Part shown: piece after piece, positions 50,630 to 59,467 of the stretch
How the letters are laid out: the number at the start of each line of letters is the position of its first letter
How positions within the stretch are numbered: the stretch's first letter is position 1
Origin: Flaviflexus ciconiae
GTDB taxonomy: Bacteria; Actinomycetota; Actinomycetes; Actinomycetales; Actinomycetaceae
Direction: 5' to 3'
Length of the DNA: 64,000 bases
Assembly (NCBI RefSeq): GCF_003971195.1
Contig: NZ_CP034593.1
Coordinates: 2,356,001 to 2,420,000 of the forward strand
Translations under genes and position numbers: made by a program
The notes under the pieces: model-generated
What the model was told of the DNA's origin: nothing
Seen by the model: the letters and a program-made list of their open reading frames with translations, nothing else
The model's database searches: none

Positions 50630-50702
50630 GCCGCCTTAGCTCAGTCGGTAGAGCGATTCACTCGTAATGAATAGGTCGTCGGTTCGATTCCGACAGGCGG
50701 CT
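50630..50702 (+). tRNA. tRNA-Thr (anticodon CGT), CCA not encoded
   Basis: The acceptor GCCGCCT pairs with AGGCGGC, with discriminator T at 50702. The anticodon stem ATTCA/TGAAT encloses CTCGTAA, giving anticodon CGT (codon ACG). The T arm GTCGGTTCGATTCCGAC is normal. Downstream sequence CAG shows that CCA is added after transcription. Confidence 0.94.
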
Positions 50703-50708
50703 CAGCTC

Positions 50709-50735
50709 CGAAACCCCCGCCCTGCGGGGGTTTCG
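50709..50735 (+). terminator. Terminator of tRNA-Thr
   Basis: A perfect 12-bp stem CGAAACCCCCGC/GCGGGGGTTTCG with a 3-base loop begins seven bases after the tRNA end. Confidence 0.75.
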
Positions 50736-50831
50736 CATGTAATCGGCCCGATGACGTCATTGGCGCCTCGGGGTTTTGCCCGGCGGGTGGGAGTTATCGC
50801 GACCGATTCGATCTTTGGGTCTGTTTGCTGT

Positions 50832-51629
50832 TTATGGCGCCTCGTATGGTTCCAGCAGTAGCCACATCCGAACCTGCGTGGCGTCGGGCCCGAGGTAGAT
50901 TGCCTGGAGTTCTTCGTCGATAGGCTTTTCCAGATAGGTCACGGCGATGACGCTGTCGCCAGTGCGAAGATCCTCGGCAAAGGCTTCATCGAAGAGCTGG
51001 TCGTTAATGAAGTCCAGGGCAGGGTCTGACGGTTGCTCGTATTCGGTGTCGTCGATGACTATGCCGGTTGGCAGTTCGGGAACACCTGGAGTGCTACCGA
51101 TGTGGTCGTATTGGATCGTTACCTTGCACAGCTCCTGATTTGCTTTGCCAATATAAGAGTCTGTCAGGTTGTCGCGATATTCCTCATTCAATGCACCGGG
51201 GTCCACCCCGCATACAACCTCGTGCAGGGTCGCGTCCCACTGGAACGGCTCTTCGTCCCCGACTTGTTCTGCGGAACGGTAAGCAGGCTCTCCGAAATAC
51301 CACGGCAGTGCAGGAATTGTACCGTCAGGTCCGGGTGCAACATCCCAGTCCATCGGTCCATCGGAATAGTCCGGGATTTCTACGTCATCAATATCCGGGG
51401 TGAGAGTCCGAGGCTCATAGACAGGTTCCTCCGGCTCGCTAGGCTCACCCTCCGTTGCCTCATCTGTCTCCCCAGTCTCGTCGGGCGTGGGTGACTCCGT
51501 GGCCTCGGTGGTGTTGTCGTCGGCTCCGGTGTTGTCGGTGGCATCCTCGTCGGATGTGGTTGCATCGCTACATGCGGCAACGATAAGTAGTGCTACCGCC
51601 GCAGACGTTGTCAGCTTCATTGCTCTCAT
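50832..51629 (-). CDS. Hypothetical lipoprotein
   Basis: 265 residues from ATG 51629 (alternative ATG 51620). The signal peptide MKLTTSAAVALLIVAACS contains the lipobox VAAC, so the mature protein starts at Cys. A long acidic, Thr-rich linker (about 20-80) is followed by a soluble domain with no recognised family (GPMDWDVAPGPDGTIPALPWYFGEPAYRSA..., two cysteines in HEVVCGVDPG and NQELCKVTIQYD). The acidic region and the NTGADDNTTEATESPTPDE composition fit a cell-wall spacer. No partner gene is near. Confidence 0.7.
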   Translation of the reverse strand: MRAMKLTTSAAVALLIVAACSDATTSDEDATDNTGADDNTTEATESPTPDETGETDEATEGEPSEPEEPVYEPRTLTPDIDDVEIPDYSDGPMDWDVAPGPDGTIPALPWYFGEPAYRSAEQVGDEEPFQWDATLHEVVCGVDPGALNEEYRDNLTDSYIGKANQELCKVTIQYDHIGSTPGVPELPTGIVIDDTEYEQPSDPALDFINDQLFDEAFAEDLRTGDSVIAVTYLEKPIDEELQAIYLGPDATQVRMWLLLEPYEAP

Positions 51630-51880
51630 GACCACCACACTACGGAACCAGGGCACACGGGGCGCGGCGAAAGATTGGTAGATACCGAGCTGGAATCTTC
51701 TGTTATCGGACTGCAGTGTTCCTATTTTCTGTCGAACTTTCCATCATCATGTTGCATGCCCCGCACGGAAATCGTTTCGGGTCCAGTGGCTTGGGACCTT
51801 TGGCCAGGTTGCACTAATTGGTGTCGTTAGGCTGATTATGAACCGCCGCTTTCGGCGTCGTGTCGGCAATTGAGAGATGA

Positions 51881-52357
51881 GTGATTTGCGTGCCTGCTAT
51901 TCAACACATGAAGAGTGCTGGATTCATTCTGTGGGGCATTTTGTCGTCCTTTTTCGGAATCCTATTGGGTGGGATTGCCTATTGCATCGCTGTCGATTCG
52001 TGGAACTCATATTCTTACTCGTATTCCAGCCGGTCGGACGACACCATTGAAGTGCTGGTCATCTTCGGCATTGTTTTCCTATTCTTGGGTGCAGTACTGC
52101 TAACCATCGGTATCTATCGTGCGTTCCGTATGTTTGATGCGATGGGGGAAAAATTTCTTTTTGAGCCCCACGTGCAACAGTCCTATGCCTGGGGCCGCCC
52201 AGTCGATCCTAGCTTTGAGGAGAATGTGCCGGTTGGCCCGGCTCCTGGGGCTCATCGGTACCACAGTGTGAGCGCGGAGAACGTCGCGAACCAAGATGAT
52301 CTCTCCGGTGCTCGAGAGCAACAGTTCCGTCCGGATTCCACGCAACAAGAGTTTTGA
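51881..52357 (+). CDS. Hypothetical two-helix membrane protein
   Basis: Up to 158 residues; the start is unclear (GTG 51881, GTG 51890 or ATG 51908). There are two hydrophobic helices (SAGFILWGILSSFFGILLGGIAYCIAV and VLVIFGIVFLFLGAVLLTIGIYRAF) joined by a polar loop with an SYSYSYSS run, then a hydrophilic C-terminal tail of about 70 residues. No family is recognised. It could be one of the many small actinobacterial membrane proteins without known function. Confidence 0.6.
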   Translation: MICVPAIQHMKSAGFILWGILSSFFGILLGGIAYCIAVDSWNSYSYSYSSRSDDTIEVLVIFGIVFLFLGAVLLTIGIYRAFRMFDAMGEKFLFEPHVQQSYAWGRPVDPSFEENVPVGPAPGAHRYHSVSAENVANQDDLSGAREQQFRPDSTQQEF

Positions 52358-52830
52358 CGCTAAGCCCTGAATGTGCGCTCTTGAATGCTCGCACCCCAAC
52401 ACCCTCGACGTTATCGGGTTGCTGGGGACGTAGGTCGTTCGGCGAACTCGCCCCGTAAAAAGTAAGGCCCGTCCGATCGGGACGGGCCTTACCAACTATG
52501 ACACTTGGGAAGTAATGTCGTGACTTCACTCTAAGGCGCCCTTCGAGTCCTTTTCCGGGACTAAAGGCTGGGGATGATGCGCATCACGTATCCGGATGTT
52601 GACGCGTAATGGGTGCTGTACTTGATCTGCTCGGAAAGTGCTTGCCGTGGTGATGTCTTCGTCATGGTTTCCGACCCATAGCCTGACCTATTGGCGATTT
52701 CTAGCGGATTGTCGACGGTCTCACCGTGGGGAATTGTGCTGATCTGAAAGGTATGCGGTGTAGCATCGAGCCACATCCCAGGAATTCGAGGGGACCTGGG
52801 CGCGGTCTCCTACGAGATAAAAGGACGTTG
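52358..52830. other. Intergenic stretch of 470 bases
   Basis: It contains one hairpin terminator (52462-52492) and, close to 52831, a good SD (AAAGGA) for the transporter. A minus-strand frame at 52561-52674 has no family resemblance and only a weak SD. I see no RNA gene or repeat. Confidence 0.45.
52462..52492 (-). terminator. Hairpin terminator, T run on the minus strand
   Basis: A 12-bp stem GTAAGGCCCGTC/GACGGGCCTTAC (52462-52473 with 52481-52492) is preceded on the plus strand by five As, that is TTTTT when read on the minus strand. It is also placed to stop the 51881 transcript. Confidence 0.65.
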
Positions 52831-54204
52831 ATGAATACTTCTGCAGATGATCAAGCATCGCGCGACGAAGAGGTGCTTGCACGGTCGGAGCGGCTGGAGC
52901 GGCTGCCGTTTACGAAGAAACTCGGGAAGCTTCTTGGAACATCGGGTGTTGGATGGGCGCTGGACGCGATGGATGTTGGACTCATCTCCTTCATTGTCGC
53001 TGCGCTTGCTGAACAGTGGGGACTGACCGACAGCGAGAAGTCGTGGGTTTTCTCCGTCGGCTTTATTGGCATGGCAGCGGGAGCGACTCTTGGTGGTCTG
53101 CTTGCGGACAAGATTGGTCGCCGCTCTGTCTTTGCCCTCACCCTCCTGATCTACGGAATTGCAACAGGGGCTTCGGCCCTTGCTACCTCCCTCGGGGTTC
53201 TTCTGGTATTCCGCTTCCTTGTTGGCCTTGGCCTGGGTGCCGAGCTGCCCGTGGCTTCTACGCTGGTATCGGAGTTTGCGCCGAAGAGAATCCGCGGACG
53301 CGTCATCGTCTGGCTTGAAGCCTTCTGGGCTATCGGCTGGATCCTTGCCGCTCTGATTGGCTACTTCATTGTCGCCGGTTCGGATGATGGATGGCGGTGG
53401 GGCCTTGTCATTGGCGCCGTGCCCGCGATCTACGCACTTGTTATTCGTCTCCACGCACCCGAATCGGTTCGTTTCTTGGAGACCAAGGGCAAGTATGACG
53501 AAGCCGAGAAGATTGTTCAGGAATACGAGGAATCTGCCGGCCCTGAATACGAGTACACGGGACCGACCGTCCAGTCCGAGGTGGATGCTGAGAAGTACAA
53601 GCTTCCGCAGGTCGATAAGCACCTGACTATTTGGTCGCCCTCGATGAGGCGCCGCACGATTGCCCTGTGGATCATCTGGTTCGCCATCAACTTCTCCTAC
53701 TACGGCGCCTTCACCTGGATCCCGTCCCTCCTGACAGCGCAGGGCTTCTCGCTGGTTAAGTCCTTCGAGTTCACTCTTATCATCACGCTGGCCCAGATCC
53801 CGGGCTATGCTCTCTCGGCCTACCTCATTGAGAAAATTGGCCGCCGTTCCACGCTCGCGATCTTCCTCGCAGGGTCTGCTGTGGCAGCAATTCTCTACGG
53901 TCAGGCGGCTGTGGACTGGCAGATCATTGCAGCCGGCATGATGCTGTCCTTCTTCAACCTCGGTGCGTGGGGTGCGCTCTACGCGATTGGCCCAGAGCTA
54001 TACCCGACGACCGTCCGAGGAACAGGCACGGGAGCCGCTGCCGGCTTTGGTCGTATCGCCTCGATCATCACTCCGCTTCTTGTCCCCCTCTTTATCGGCT
54101 GGGGAGGAAACGTTCTCACGTTCACGGTCTTCTCCATTGCGTTTGCAATAGCGGCCGGGGCCGCGTTCTTCCTGCCCGAGCAAAGAGGCAAATCTATTCA
54201 CTAG
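52831..54204 (+). CDS. MFS transporter, sugar/aromatic-acid porter type (12 TM)
   Basis: 457 residues from ATG 52831 (AAAGGA upstream). Twelve hydrophobic segments; GLLADKIGRRSVFALT is motif A after TM2 and YLIEKIGRRSTLAIFLAG its repeat after TM8; FRFLVGLGLGAELPVASTLVSEFAPKRIRGRVIVWLEAFWAIGW is typical of proton symporters for organic acids and of YceI/NiaP-like carriers. It probably imports a small carboxylate or vitamin-like compound. A terminator follows. It is convergent with the marR gene. Confidence 0.87.
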   Translation: MNTSADDQASRDEEVLARSERLERLPFTKKLGKLLGTSGVGWALDAMDVGLISFIVAALAEQWGLTDSEKSWVFSVGFIGMAAGATLGGLLADKIGRRSVFALTLLIYGIATGASALATSLGVLLVFRFLVGLGLGAELPVASTLVSEFAPKRIRGRVIVWLEAFWAIGWILAALIGYFIVAGSDDGWRWGLVIGAVPAIYALVIRLHAPESVRFLETKGKYDEAEKIVQEYEESAGPEYEYTGPTVQSEVDAEKYKLPQVDKHLTIWSPSMRRRTIALWIIWFAINFSYYGAFTWIPSLLTAQGFSLVKSFEFTLIITLAQIPGYALSAYLIEKIGRRSTLAIFLAGSAVAAILYGQAAVDWQIIAAGMMLSFFNLGAWGALYAIGPELYPTTVRGTGTGAAAGFGRIASIITPLLVPLFIGWGGNVLTFTVFSIAFAIAAGAAFFLPEQRGKSIH

Positions 54205-54255
54205 AAAGTTCATGAGCTAACCAGATGCTCGATGGCGAACGCCATCGACAAACGT

Positions 54256-54302
54256 GAATATCCCCGGCTTCATCATTTGATTGCCGGGGATATTCATTTT
54301 TC
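54256..54302 (+). terminator. Rho-independent terminator after the MFS gene
   Basis: A 13-bp stem GAATATCCCCGGC/GCCGGGGATATTC (54256-54268 with 54283-54295) followed by ATTTTTCT. It ends at the stop codon of the convergent marR. Confidence 0.9.
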
Positions 54303-54798
54303 TAACTGTCTGTGTCGAGGTGGCAGCCAACGTCCTCGAAGACACGGAGGAGCACCTCGGCGTCGCCGGGCTGGAGGCGGTTCAGGAACAGTTCCTCCAC
54401 CTGGGCTGAATGGAGCTGTGCCGCATCACGGAAACAGTCCCTGCCAGCATCGGTGATCGTGGCGACCGCACCACGACGGTCCGCCCTTCGACTTCGCGCG
54501 TGACGTAGCCGCGTTCCACAAGGTGCTTGATTCGGTACGTTATTCGTGAAGGAGCGAACACCATCCGGTTGGCGAGCTCGCCCATCCTCATCGAGCCCCC
54601 TGCTTCTTTCAGCAGAAGAAGCAGGTTGTAGTCGGTGAGGCTGAGATTTGCTTCGTCCTTGAGCTGCTTTTCCAAGCGGTCACGAAGAAGCGCGGTTGCT
54701 TCCCAGTAGGCGCGCCACGCCTGTCGGTCAGTGCCGTGCTCGCGGTGGGCGGGGTTCGCGGACCGAGTCCAGCGACTAACCGTTGAGGAGCTGGTCAA
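54302..54798 (-). pseudogene. MarR family regulator, C-terminal frameshift
   Basis: From a TTG start at 54796-54798 the frame gives a normal MarR core: AYWEATALLRDRLEKQLKDEANLSLTDYNLLLLLKEAGGSMRMGELANRMVFAPSRITYRIKHLVERGYVTRE, with HTH and wing. It then leaves the family; a different frame continues ADRRGAVATITDAGRDCFRDAAQLHSAQVEELFLN to TAG 54302-54304. One extra base in the three-base run at 54484-54486 would restore DRRGA, the wing motif that every MarR has. It probably represses the FMN reductase-monooxygenase operon through the palindrome at 56670-56687. It overlaps the reductase stop. Confidence 0.8.
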
Positions 54799-55464
54799 AG
54801 GGAATCACCTCGAGATCCTCAAGATTCGTCTCCTTCTTTTTCCGCGGGCGTGCTGGACGACCCTCGAGGAGGCTGGCGAAGCTGGCACCGGCCTTCGCGA
54901 TCCGCTGATGGATCGGCTCGGTGCGAGTGGAGTCAGCTCCGCCCTCGACCCGGCCCCAGTCGTCCGAGGCGGCGAATACGCTCATGGGCGCCGTAACACC
55001 CTTGAGGTAGGCGAACAGCGGCCTCATGGCCTGGTCGATAACGAGCGAGTGGCGGGCGGTTCCTCCCGTGGCTCCCAAGAGAACCGGGGTGCCCGCGAAC
55101 TCCTCCTCATCGATAAGGTCCCAGAAGGACTTGAACAGGCCCGAGTAGGAAGCCTTGAAGGTCGGGGTGACGGCAATGACGCCGTCTGCCTGCATGACCT
55201 GGTCAATAGCCTCTTGGAGCGCGGGGAGTTGTTGTGCGCGATCAGCGCGTTGGAGATGTCCGAGGCGAGGAGCCGAAGCTCAACAACGTGGACCTCGGGT
55301 ACGACACCGGACCCTGACAGTGCGTCGGTGGCTGCCTCGGCGAGGCGGTCGGCCAACATTCGGCTCTGCGAAGGGTCGCCGAGTCCGCCGGAAACAACGG
55401 CGATGTGCCGTGCCTCGGGAGTGAACGGATCGGTCGATTCGAAAGCGTTCTCGATAGCTACCAT
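54776..55464 (-). pseudogene. CE1759 family FMN reductase, interrupted by a 1-base frameshift
   Basis: The N-terminal half begins with ATG 55462-55464 and has HIAVVSGGLGDPSQSRMLADRLAEAA, the flavodoxin-fold FMN loop, up to ALIAHNNSP; the C-terminal half lies in another frame from ALQEAIDQVMQADGVIAVTPTFKASYSGLFKSFWDLID to 54776. One more C in the run complementary to 55223-55226 joins both to about 230 residues. It reduces FMN with NAD(P)H for the partner monooxygenase, whose stop codon shares one base with this start. The pairing is as in Corynebacterium CE1758/CE1759. Confidence 0.82.
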
Positions 55465-56648
55465 CAGTTGTTTTCCATCTCCTTAGCGGCGGCCTCAAGC
55501 TTGGCCTTGCGCTCCTGTGCGTCCTCCCATGCCTTCGAGCCTTCCTTGCCTCCGGGAACCGGGTCCTCGCCAGCCTGGTGGCGCTTAACAAGGAAGTCGT
55601 GGGTCGGTGCGGAAGGAACGTCCTCAGGACGGTTCTTCTTGAATTCTTTGCGCAATACCGGCAGAACGTCTTCGCCGAAGATGTCGAGCTGCTCAAGAAC
55701 GGTCTTTAGCGGCAGGCCGGCATGGTCGATGAGGAACATCTGACGCTGGTAGTCGCCAACCCAGTCACGGAACTCGAGAGTGCGGTCGATGACCTGCTGG
55801 GGCGAGCCGACGGTCAGCGGTGTCATCTCCGTGAAGTCCTCCATCGAGGGCCCGTGGCCGTAAACCGGGGCATTGTCGAAGTAGGGACGGAACTGGCGGA
55901 CTGCCTCCTGCGAGTTCTTGTGCATGAATACCTGGCCACCGAGAGCGACATAAGCCTGGTGGGCCTTGCCGTGACCGTAGTACTCGTAGCGCTGACGGTA
56001 GAGGCGCACCATCTGGATGACGTGCTCCTTGTTCCAGAAAATGTTGTTGTGGAAGAAGCCGTCACCGTAGTAGGCGGCCTGCTCTGCGATCTCGGGGGAG
56101 CGGATCGAACCGTGCCACACGAAGGGGGCAACGTCGTCCAGCGGCCTCGGGGTTGCTGTGAAATTTGAGAGCGGCGTGCGGTTCTTACCCTGCCAGTCCA
56201 CCTGCTCCTCGTGCCAGAGGCGGTAGAGAAGGTTGTAGTTTTCAACGGCGAGGGGGATGCCGGCGCGAATGTCCTTACCGAACCAGGGGTAGACGGGGCC
56301 CGTGTTGCCACGACCCATTGTCAGGTCGACACGACCGTCGGCAAGATGCTGCAGGTAGGCGTAATCCTCGGCAAGGCGAACCGGATCCATCGTCGTAATC
56401 AGGGTTGTCGCGGTCGACAGCGTGATCTTCTCCGTCTGTGCCGCAAGGAACGAAAGGAGGGTAGGCGGGTTGCCGGGGGCAACGAATGGCGGGTTGTGGT
56501 GCTGGCCGGTTGCGAAAACGTCGAAGCCGACCTCTTCCGCATGCTTGGCAATCTCAACGGTTGCCTTGATGCGCTCGTTCTCTGTGGGCGTCTCGCCCGT
56601 CGTGGGATCGGTCGTGACGTCACCGATTGTGAAAACTCCGAACTGCAT
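55464..56648 (-). CDS. Luciferase-like flavin-dependent monooxygenase, CE1758 family
   Basis: 394 residues. It is a TIM-barrel LLM enzyme that uses FMNH2 and oxygen: QFGVFTIGDVTTDPTTGETPTENERIKATVEIAKHAEEVGFDVFATGQHHNPPFV at the N-terminus, ITLSTATTLITTMDPVRLAEDYAYLQHLADGRVDLTMGRGNTGPVYPWFGKD in the middle. The long C-terminal extension ends in a charged helix (KEGSKAWEDAQERKAKLEAAAKEMENN). The substrate is unknown. It is the first gene of the LLM-reductase-marR operon and has a MarR-type palindrome in its promoter. Confidence 0.9.
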   Translation of the reverse strand: MQFGVFTIGDVTTDPTTGETPTENERIKATVEIAKHAEEVGFDVFATGQHHNPPFVAPGNPPTLLSFLAAQTEKITLSTATTLITTMDPVRLAEDYAYLQHLADGRVDLTMGRGNTGPVYPWFGKDIRAGIPLAVENYNLLYRLWHEEQVDWQGKNRTPLSNFTATPRPLDDVAPFVWHGSIRSPEIAEQAAYYGDGFFHNNIFWNKEHVIQMVRLYRQRYEYYGHGKAHQAYVALGGQVFMHKNSQEAVRQFRPYFDNAPVYGHGPSMEDFTEMTPLTVGSPQQVIDRTLEFRDWVGDYQRQMFLIDHAGLPLKTVLEQLDIFGEDVLPVLRKEFKKNRPEDVPSAPTHDFLVKRHQAGEDPVPGGKEGSKAWEDAQERKAKLEAAAKEMENN

Positions 56649-56669
56649 GCTGCTCCCCTTCTCGAAAAA

Positions 56670-56687
56670 TAGTTTAAATTTGAACTA
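56670..56687 (-). promoter_or_regulatory. Putative MarR operator in the monooxygenase promoter
   Basis: An 18-bp near-perfect palindrome TAGTTTAAATTTGAACTA (one mismatched pair) lies 22 bases upstream of the monooxygenase start. The size, AT content and TAGTT half-site match operators of MarR-family repressors. The operon's last gene is a marR, so feedback control is likely. Confidence 0.7.
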
Positions 56688-56689
56688 TA

Positions 56690-57097
56690 TAAGACAACGC
56701 GGAATCTGCTGATCTATTCCCTAGCATCCCGGACGTGACAGAAGCAACAGAATTGATGTCGCTGTGGAGATGGTTAGGTGTCGACCCGGTGTAAGCATCT
56801 GTGCCTGTCGTGGATGACTGTCGTGGAGCGCGAGCGTCCGGCAAGTGCCGGAGGTGCCGGTGCTCTGTTGGGTATCCGTGCTGAGTTGGCTGCCGGGAAT
56901 AGTCCGCCGTGGCCAGTTGGCACGGTTGTTCCCCCAAGTGCGAAATGACGGGACACGATGCTGCCTGGGCGATTAGCGTAAGTGTGGCGGGGAAGTCGCG
57001 AACAGAATGCAGGTGTCGACTTGCGTCTTAAAGCGTTAGGGAATTCGCCGCCACTGCGAGCCCGTTTGGGCTCGCAGAAACCTATGGAAGGGAAGCC
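56690..57097. other. Intergenic stretch of about 400 bases
   Basis: Lies between the divergent monooxygenase and ABM genes. I find no reading frame with family resemblance and no RNA gene. A good SD (GGAAGG) directly precedes the ATG at 57098. Confidence 0.45.
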
Positions 57098-57418
57098 ATG
57101 ATTCTCATCGTCGTTAAGTTTCCGATTAAGCCCGAGTATGCCGACCGCTGGCCCGAGATCAGTGCAGAGTTCACCGAGGCCACCCTCGCTGAGGACGGCA
57201 ATAAGTTCTTTGAATGGTCAAGGTCGGTGAACGAACCGAACACCTATGTCCTCGTAGAGGGCTTCGAGGACGATGGGGCAGGGCCCCATGTCCAATCCGA
57301 TCATTTTAAGAAGATGCAGGAAGAGTTCCCGCAGTACCTGACGGCAACCCCGAAGATCATCTCCCGTCAGATCGACGGCAACGACTGGGACGACATGGGG
57401 GAACTCCAGGTCGACTAG
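57098..57418 (+). CDS. Antibiotic biosynthesis monooxygenase (ABM/YgiN) domain protein
   Basis: 106 residues: ILIVVKFPIKPEYADRWPEISAEFTEATLAEDGNKFFEWSRSVNEPNTYVLVEGFEDDGAGPHVQSDHFKKMQEEFPQYL is one ABM ferredoxin-like domain, with the conserved His in the ...SDHFKK segment. Members are small quinol or anthrone monooxygenases or heme-degrading enzymes; the residues visible here fit the putative quinol monooxygenase type. It acts in the cytoplasm, probably as a dimer. It stands alone, close to another oxygen-using flavin system. Confidence 0.85.
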   Translation: MILIVVKFPIKPEYADRWPEISAEFTEATLAEDGNKFFEWSRSVNEPNTYVLVEGFEDDGAGPHVQSDHFKKMQEEFPQYLTATPKIISRQIDGNDWDDMGELQVD

Positions 57419-57624
57419 TCGAATTGCGACGGTCAATTTCTCTTGCCAACCCAGGCACAGTTCCGTCTCGCCTCGGCTAGCAGTAGCCCACAAGTCTCTG
57501 GGATGCCGGTATGGGCGGTGCGTTTGAGGCGGGAGAGTCCGCGTGGGGCCTGTGGTGGCTGGCCGGGCCGGGAAGCGGCCGACATAATTGAAGATGCCGG
57601 GATGGTGCCCGGCAGGAGGTATGT

Positions 57625-58341
57625 ATGGAACCGCGTTTGCCCGAACCGCTAACGGGAGCGTCCCCCGTCCCCGCATTGATTGTCTCCGTTTTTGGAGCAC
57701 CTTCCGAGATTCCGGCTCAGCTCGCTGAGGCCCGTGAGGCGGGTGCTGACTGCATCGAGTGGCGTGCTGACTTGAGCGATGACTGGGATGCGTGCGCGGA
57801 GCAATTCGAGGGCATCGAATTGCCCGTGATCGCCACGATCCGAACCGATCGTGAGGGCGGTAAGTTCCCGGGGCACGGCCATGACTACGCAGCCGCTGCC
57901 ATGAGGCTTGCTCGCCCGCCTTTTGCTGCGATCGATGTTGAGGTTGGCAGGTCTGCCGCCTACCAGGTTGTTCCGATGGCGCACGATGCTGGTATTCCCG
58001 TCATCGCATCCCACCACGACTTCACTAGCACTCCCCGCAACGACGATATTCTGGCGACGTTGAATGACATGGCAGAGATTGAGGCGGATCTGTTGAAGAT
58101 TGCCTACATGCCGAAGCATTCGGATGATACCTGGCGTCAAATGGAACTGACCCGTGAAGCAAAGGGCCGCTTCGGCCTTCCCGTTATTTCAATCTCCATG
58201 GGTCAGGAAGCCGCGTGGACGCGGGTTGCGGCTAAAGCCTGCGGATCCGTCGCAACGTTCGGAGCGCTCGGCGGAGGCTCAGCACCAGGCCAGCTGGATA
58301 CTCACCTTCTCCGTCGTGTTATCGACGCGCTTGGACGTTAG
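57625..58341 (+). CDS. aroD: Type I 3-dehydroquinate dehydratase
   Basis: 238 residues. It removes water from 3-dehydroquinate in the shikimate pathway by a Schiff base. Key motifs are DCIEWRADL, VIATIRTDREGG, ASHHDF with the catalytic His, LLKIAYMP with the Schiff-base Lys, and ISISMGQEAAWTRVAAKACGS. All active-site residues are present. Most Actinobacteria use the unrelated type II enzyme AroQ, so this type is noteworthy. No other aro gene is next to it. Position ATG 57625 is the likely start; SD AGGAGG is upstream. Confidence 0.92.
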   Translation: MEPRLPEPLTGASPVPALIVSVFGAPSEIPAQLAEAREAGADCIEWRADLSDDWDACAEQFEGIELPVIATIRTDREGGKFPGHGHDYAAAAMRLARPPFAAIDVEVGRSAAYQVVPMAHDAGIPVIASHHDFTSTPRNDDILATLNDMAEIEADLLKIAYMPKHSDDTWRQMELTREAKGRFGLPVISISMGQEAAWTRVAAKACGSVATFGALGGGSAPGQLDTHLLRRVIDALGR

Positions 58342-58350
58342 ACTAATCCC

Positions 58351-58515
58351 GTGGAGAACCTACTTGCAGTCCTGCCTTCAATCCTTGCGCTTGGCGCCTT
58401 CGCCGCGGTCATGAAGCTCATCATGAACTCGGACCGTCTCGAAAGGAACGCTGAGGCGGAGCTCGATGCTCGCGAGGCCGCGGAGGCCAAGGCCCACGAA
58501 ACGTCGGCAGACTAG
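58351..58515 (+). CDS. Small membrane protein
   Basis: 54 residues from GTG 58351 to TAG 58513-58515. One hydrophobic helix (LLAVLPSILALGAFAAVMKLIM, about 4-25) and a charged, Ala/Glu-rich helix (SDRLERNAEAELDAREAAEAKAHETSAD). This layout of a small anchored protein with an acidic cytoplasmic coiled tail is common in Actinobacteria and has no known function. It starts nine bases after the aroD stop and ends 47 bases before gpmA, so it is probably co-transcribed. Confidence 0.65.
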   Translation: MENLLAVLPSILALGAFAAVMKLIMNSDRLERNAEAELDAREAAEAKAHETSAD

Positions 58516-58562
58516 GTCCGCCGTCCCCCACCCGTTAACCACTGACATGGAAAGATAGGTAC

Positions 58563-59300
58563 ATGGTCTACAAACTGGTTCTGCTCCGCCACGGCGAGAG
58601 CGAATGGAACGCAAAGAATCTCTTCACTGGATGGGTTGATGTCCCACTGTCCGAGAAGGGCGTGGGAGAGGCAAAGCGCGGCGGCACGCTCCTGAAGGAT
58701 GCTGGCGTTACGCCCGACATTCTCCACACCTCGCTGCTACGCAGGGCAATCTCGACCGCCAACCTCGCCCTCGACGAAGCCGATCTGCACTGGATTCCGG
58801 TCAAGCGCAACTGGCGCCTGAACGAACGCCACTACGGCGCTCTCCAGGGCAAGAACAAGAAGGAAATCCGCGACGAGTACGGTGAAGAGCAGTTCATGCA
58901 GTGGCGTCGTTCCTACGATGTTCCGCCGCCGCCGATCGAGCTCGGATCCGAGTTCTCGCAGGATCAGGAAGCCCGCTACGCAGGTGAGCCGATCCCCGCA
59001 ACCGAGTGCCTCAAGGACGTCCTCGAGCGTCTTCTCCCGTACTGGGATGAGGAGATTGTTCCGGACATCAAGTCGGGTAAGACCGTCCTGATTGCCGCAC
59101 ACGGCAACTCGCTCCGCGCAATCGTTAAGCACCTCGACGGTGTTTCCGACGAGGAGATCTCTGGCCTCAACATCCCGACCGGTATCCCGCTCTACTACGA
59201 GCTGGATGAAGACCTGAAGCCGATCAAGGCCGGTGGCACCTACCTCGATCCCGAGGCAGCAGAAGCCGCGATCGCGGCCGTTGCCAACCAGGGCAAGTAA
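58563..59300 (+). CDS. gpmA: 2,3-bisphosphoglycerate-dependent phosphoglycerate mutase
   Basis: 245 residues, the standard length. It interconverts 3- and 2-phosphoglycerate in glycolysis. The phosphohistidine is His10 in [24 protein letters not shown] carries the substrate-binding residues; the second His is in [11 protein letters not shown]. In many Actinobacteria gpm lies next to senX3-regX3, as here. It ends at a perfect palindromic terminator. Confidence 0.96.
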   Translation: MVYKLVLLRHGESEWNAKNLFTGWVDVPLSEKGVGEAKRGGTLLKDAGVTPDILHTSLLRRAISTANLALDEADLHWIPVKRNWRLNERHYGALQGKNKKEIRDEYGEEQFMQWRRSYDVPPPPIELGSEFSQDQEARYAGEPIPATECLKDVLERLLPYWDEEIVPDIKSGKTVLIAAHGNSLRAIVKHLDGVSDEEISGLNIPTGIPLYYELDEDLKPIKAGGTYLDPEAAEAAIAAVANQGK

Positions 59301-59315
59301 GTCCCCTGAAGTAGC

Positions 59316-59349
59316 TGAGGGCCCCCGTTCAATTGAACGGGGGCCCTCA
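59316..59349. terminator. Perfect 34-bp palindrome after gpmA
   Basis: Arms 59316-59332 and 59333-59349 are exact reverse complements (17 bp). It lies 15 bases after the gpmA stop, with no T tract. The convergent phoU transcript approaches from the other side, so it may serve both. Confidence 0.85.
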
Positions 59350-59467
59350 CTGTGCGTGGGTGGGATTCTCGAAGTGACTGGTTGGGTATGCCGGTGCCGG
59401 TCCCTACGGAATCCTTGGGGAGCTAGCGCTTTGTCCTGTAAAAGTTAGCGCAGGTTCCTCGAATGGA

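Noticed and set aside
52561..52674. A 37-codon minus-strand frame (MTKTSPRQALSEQIKY...)
   Set aside because: Only a weak SD and no recognisable family; the terminator downstream with a T run on the minus strand is the sole hint of a gene.
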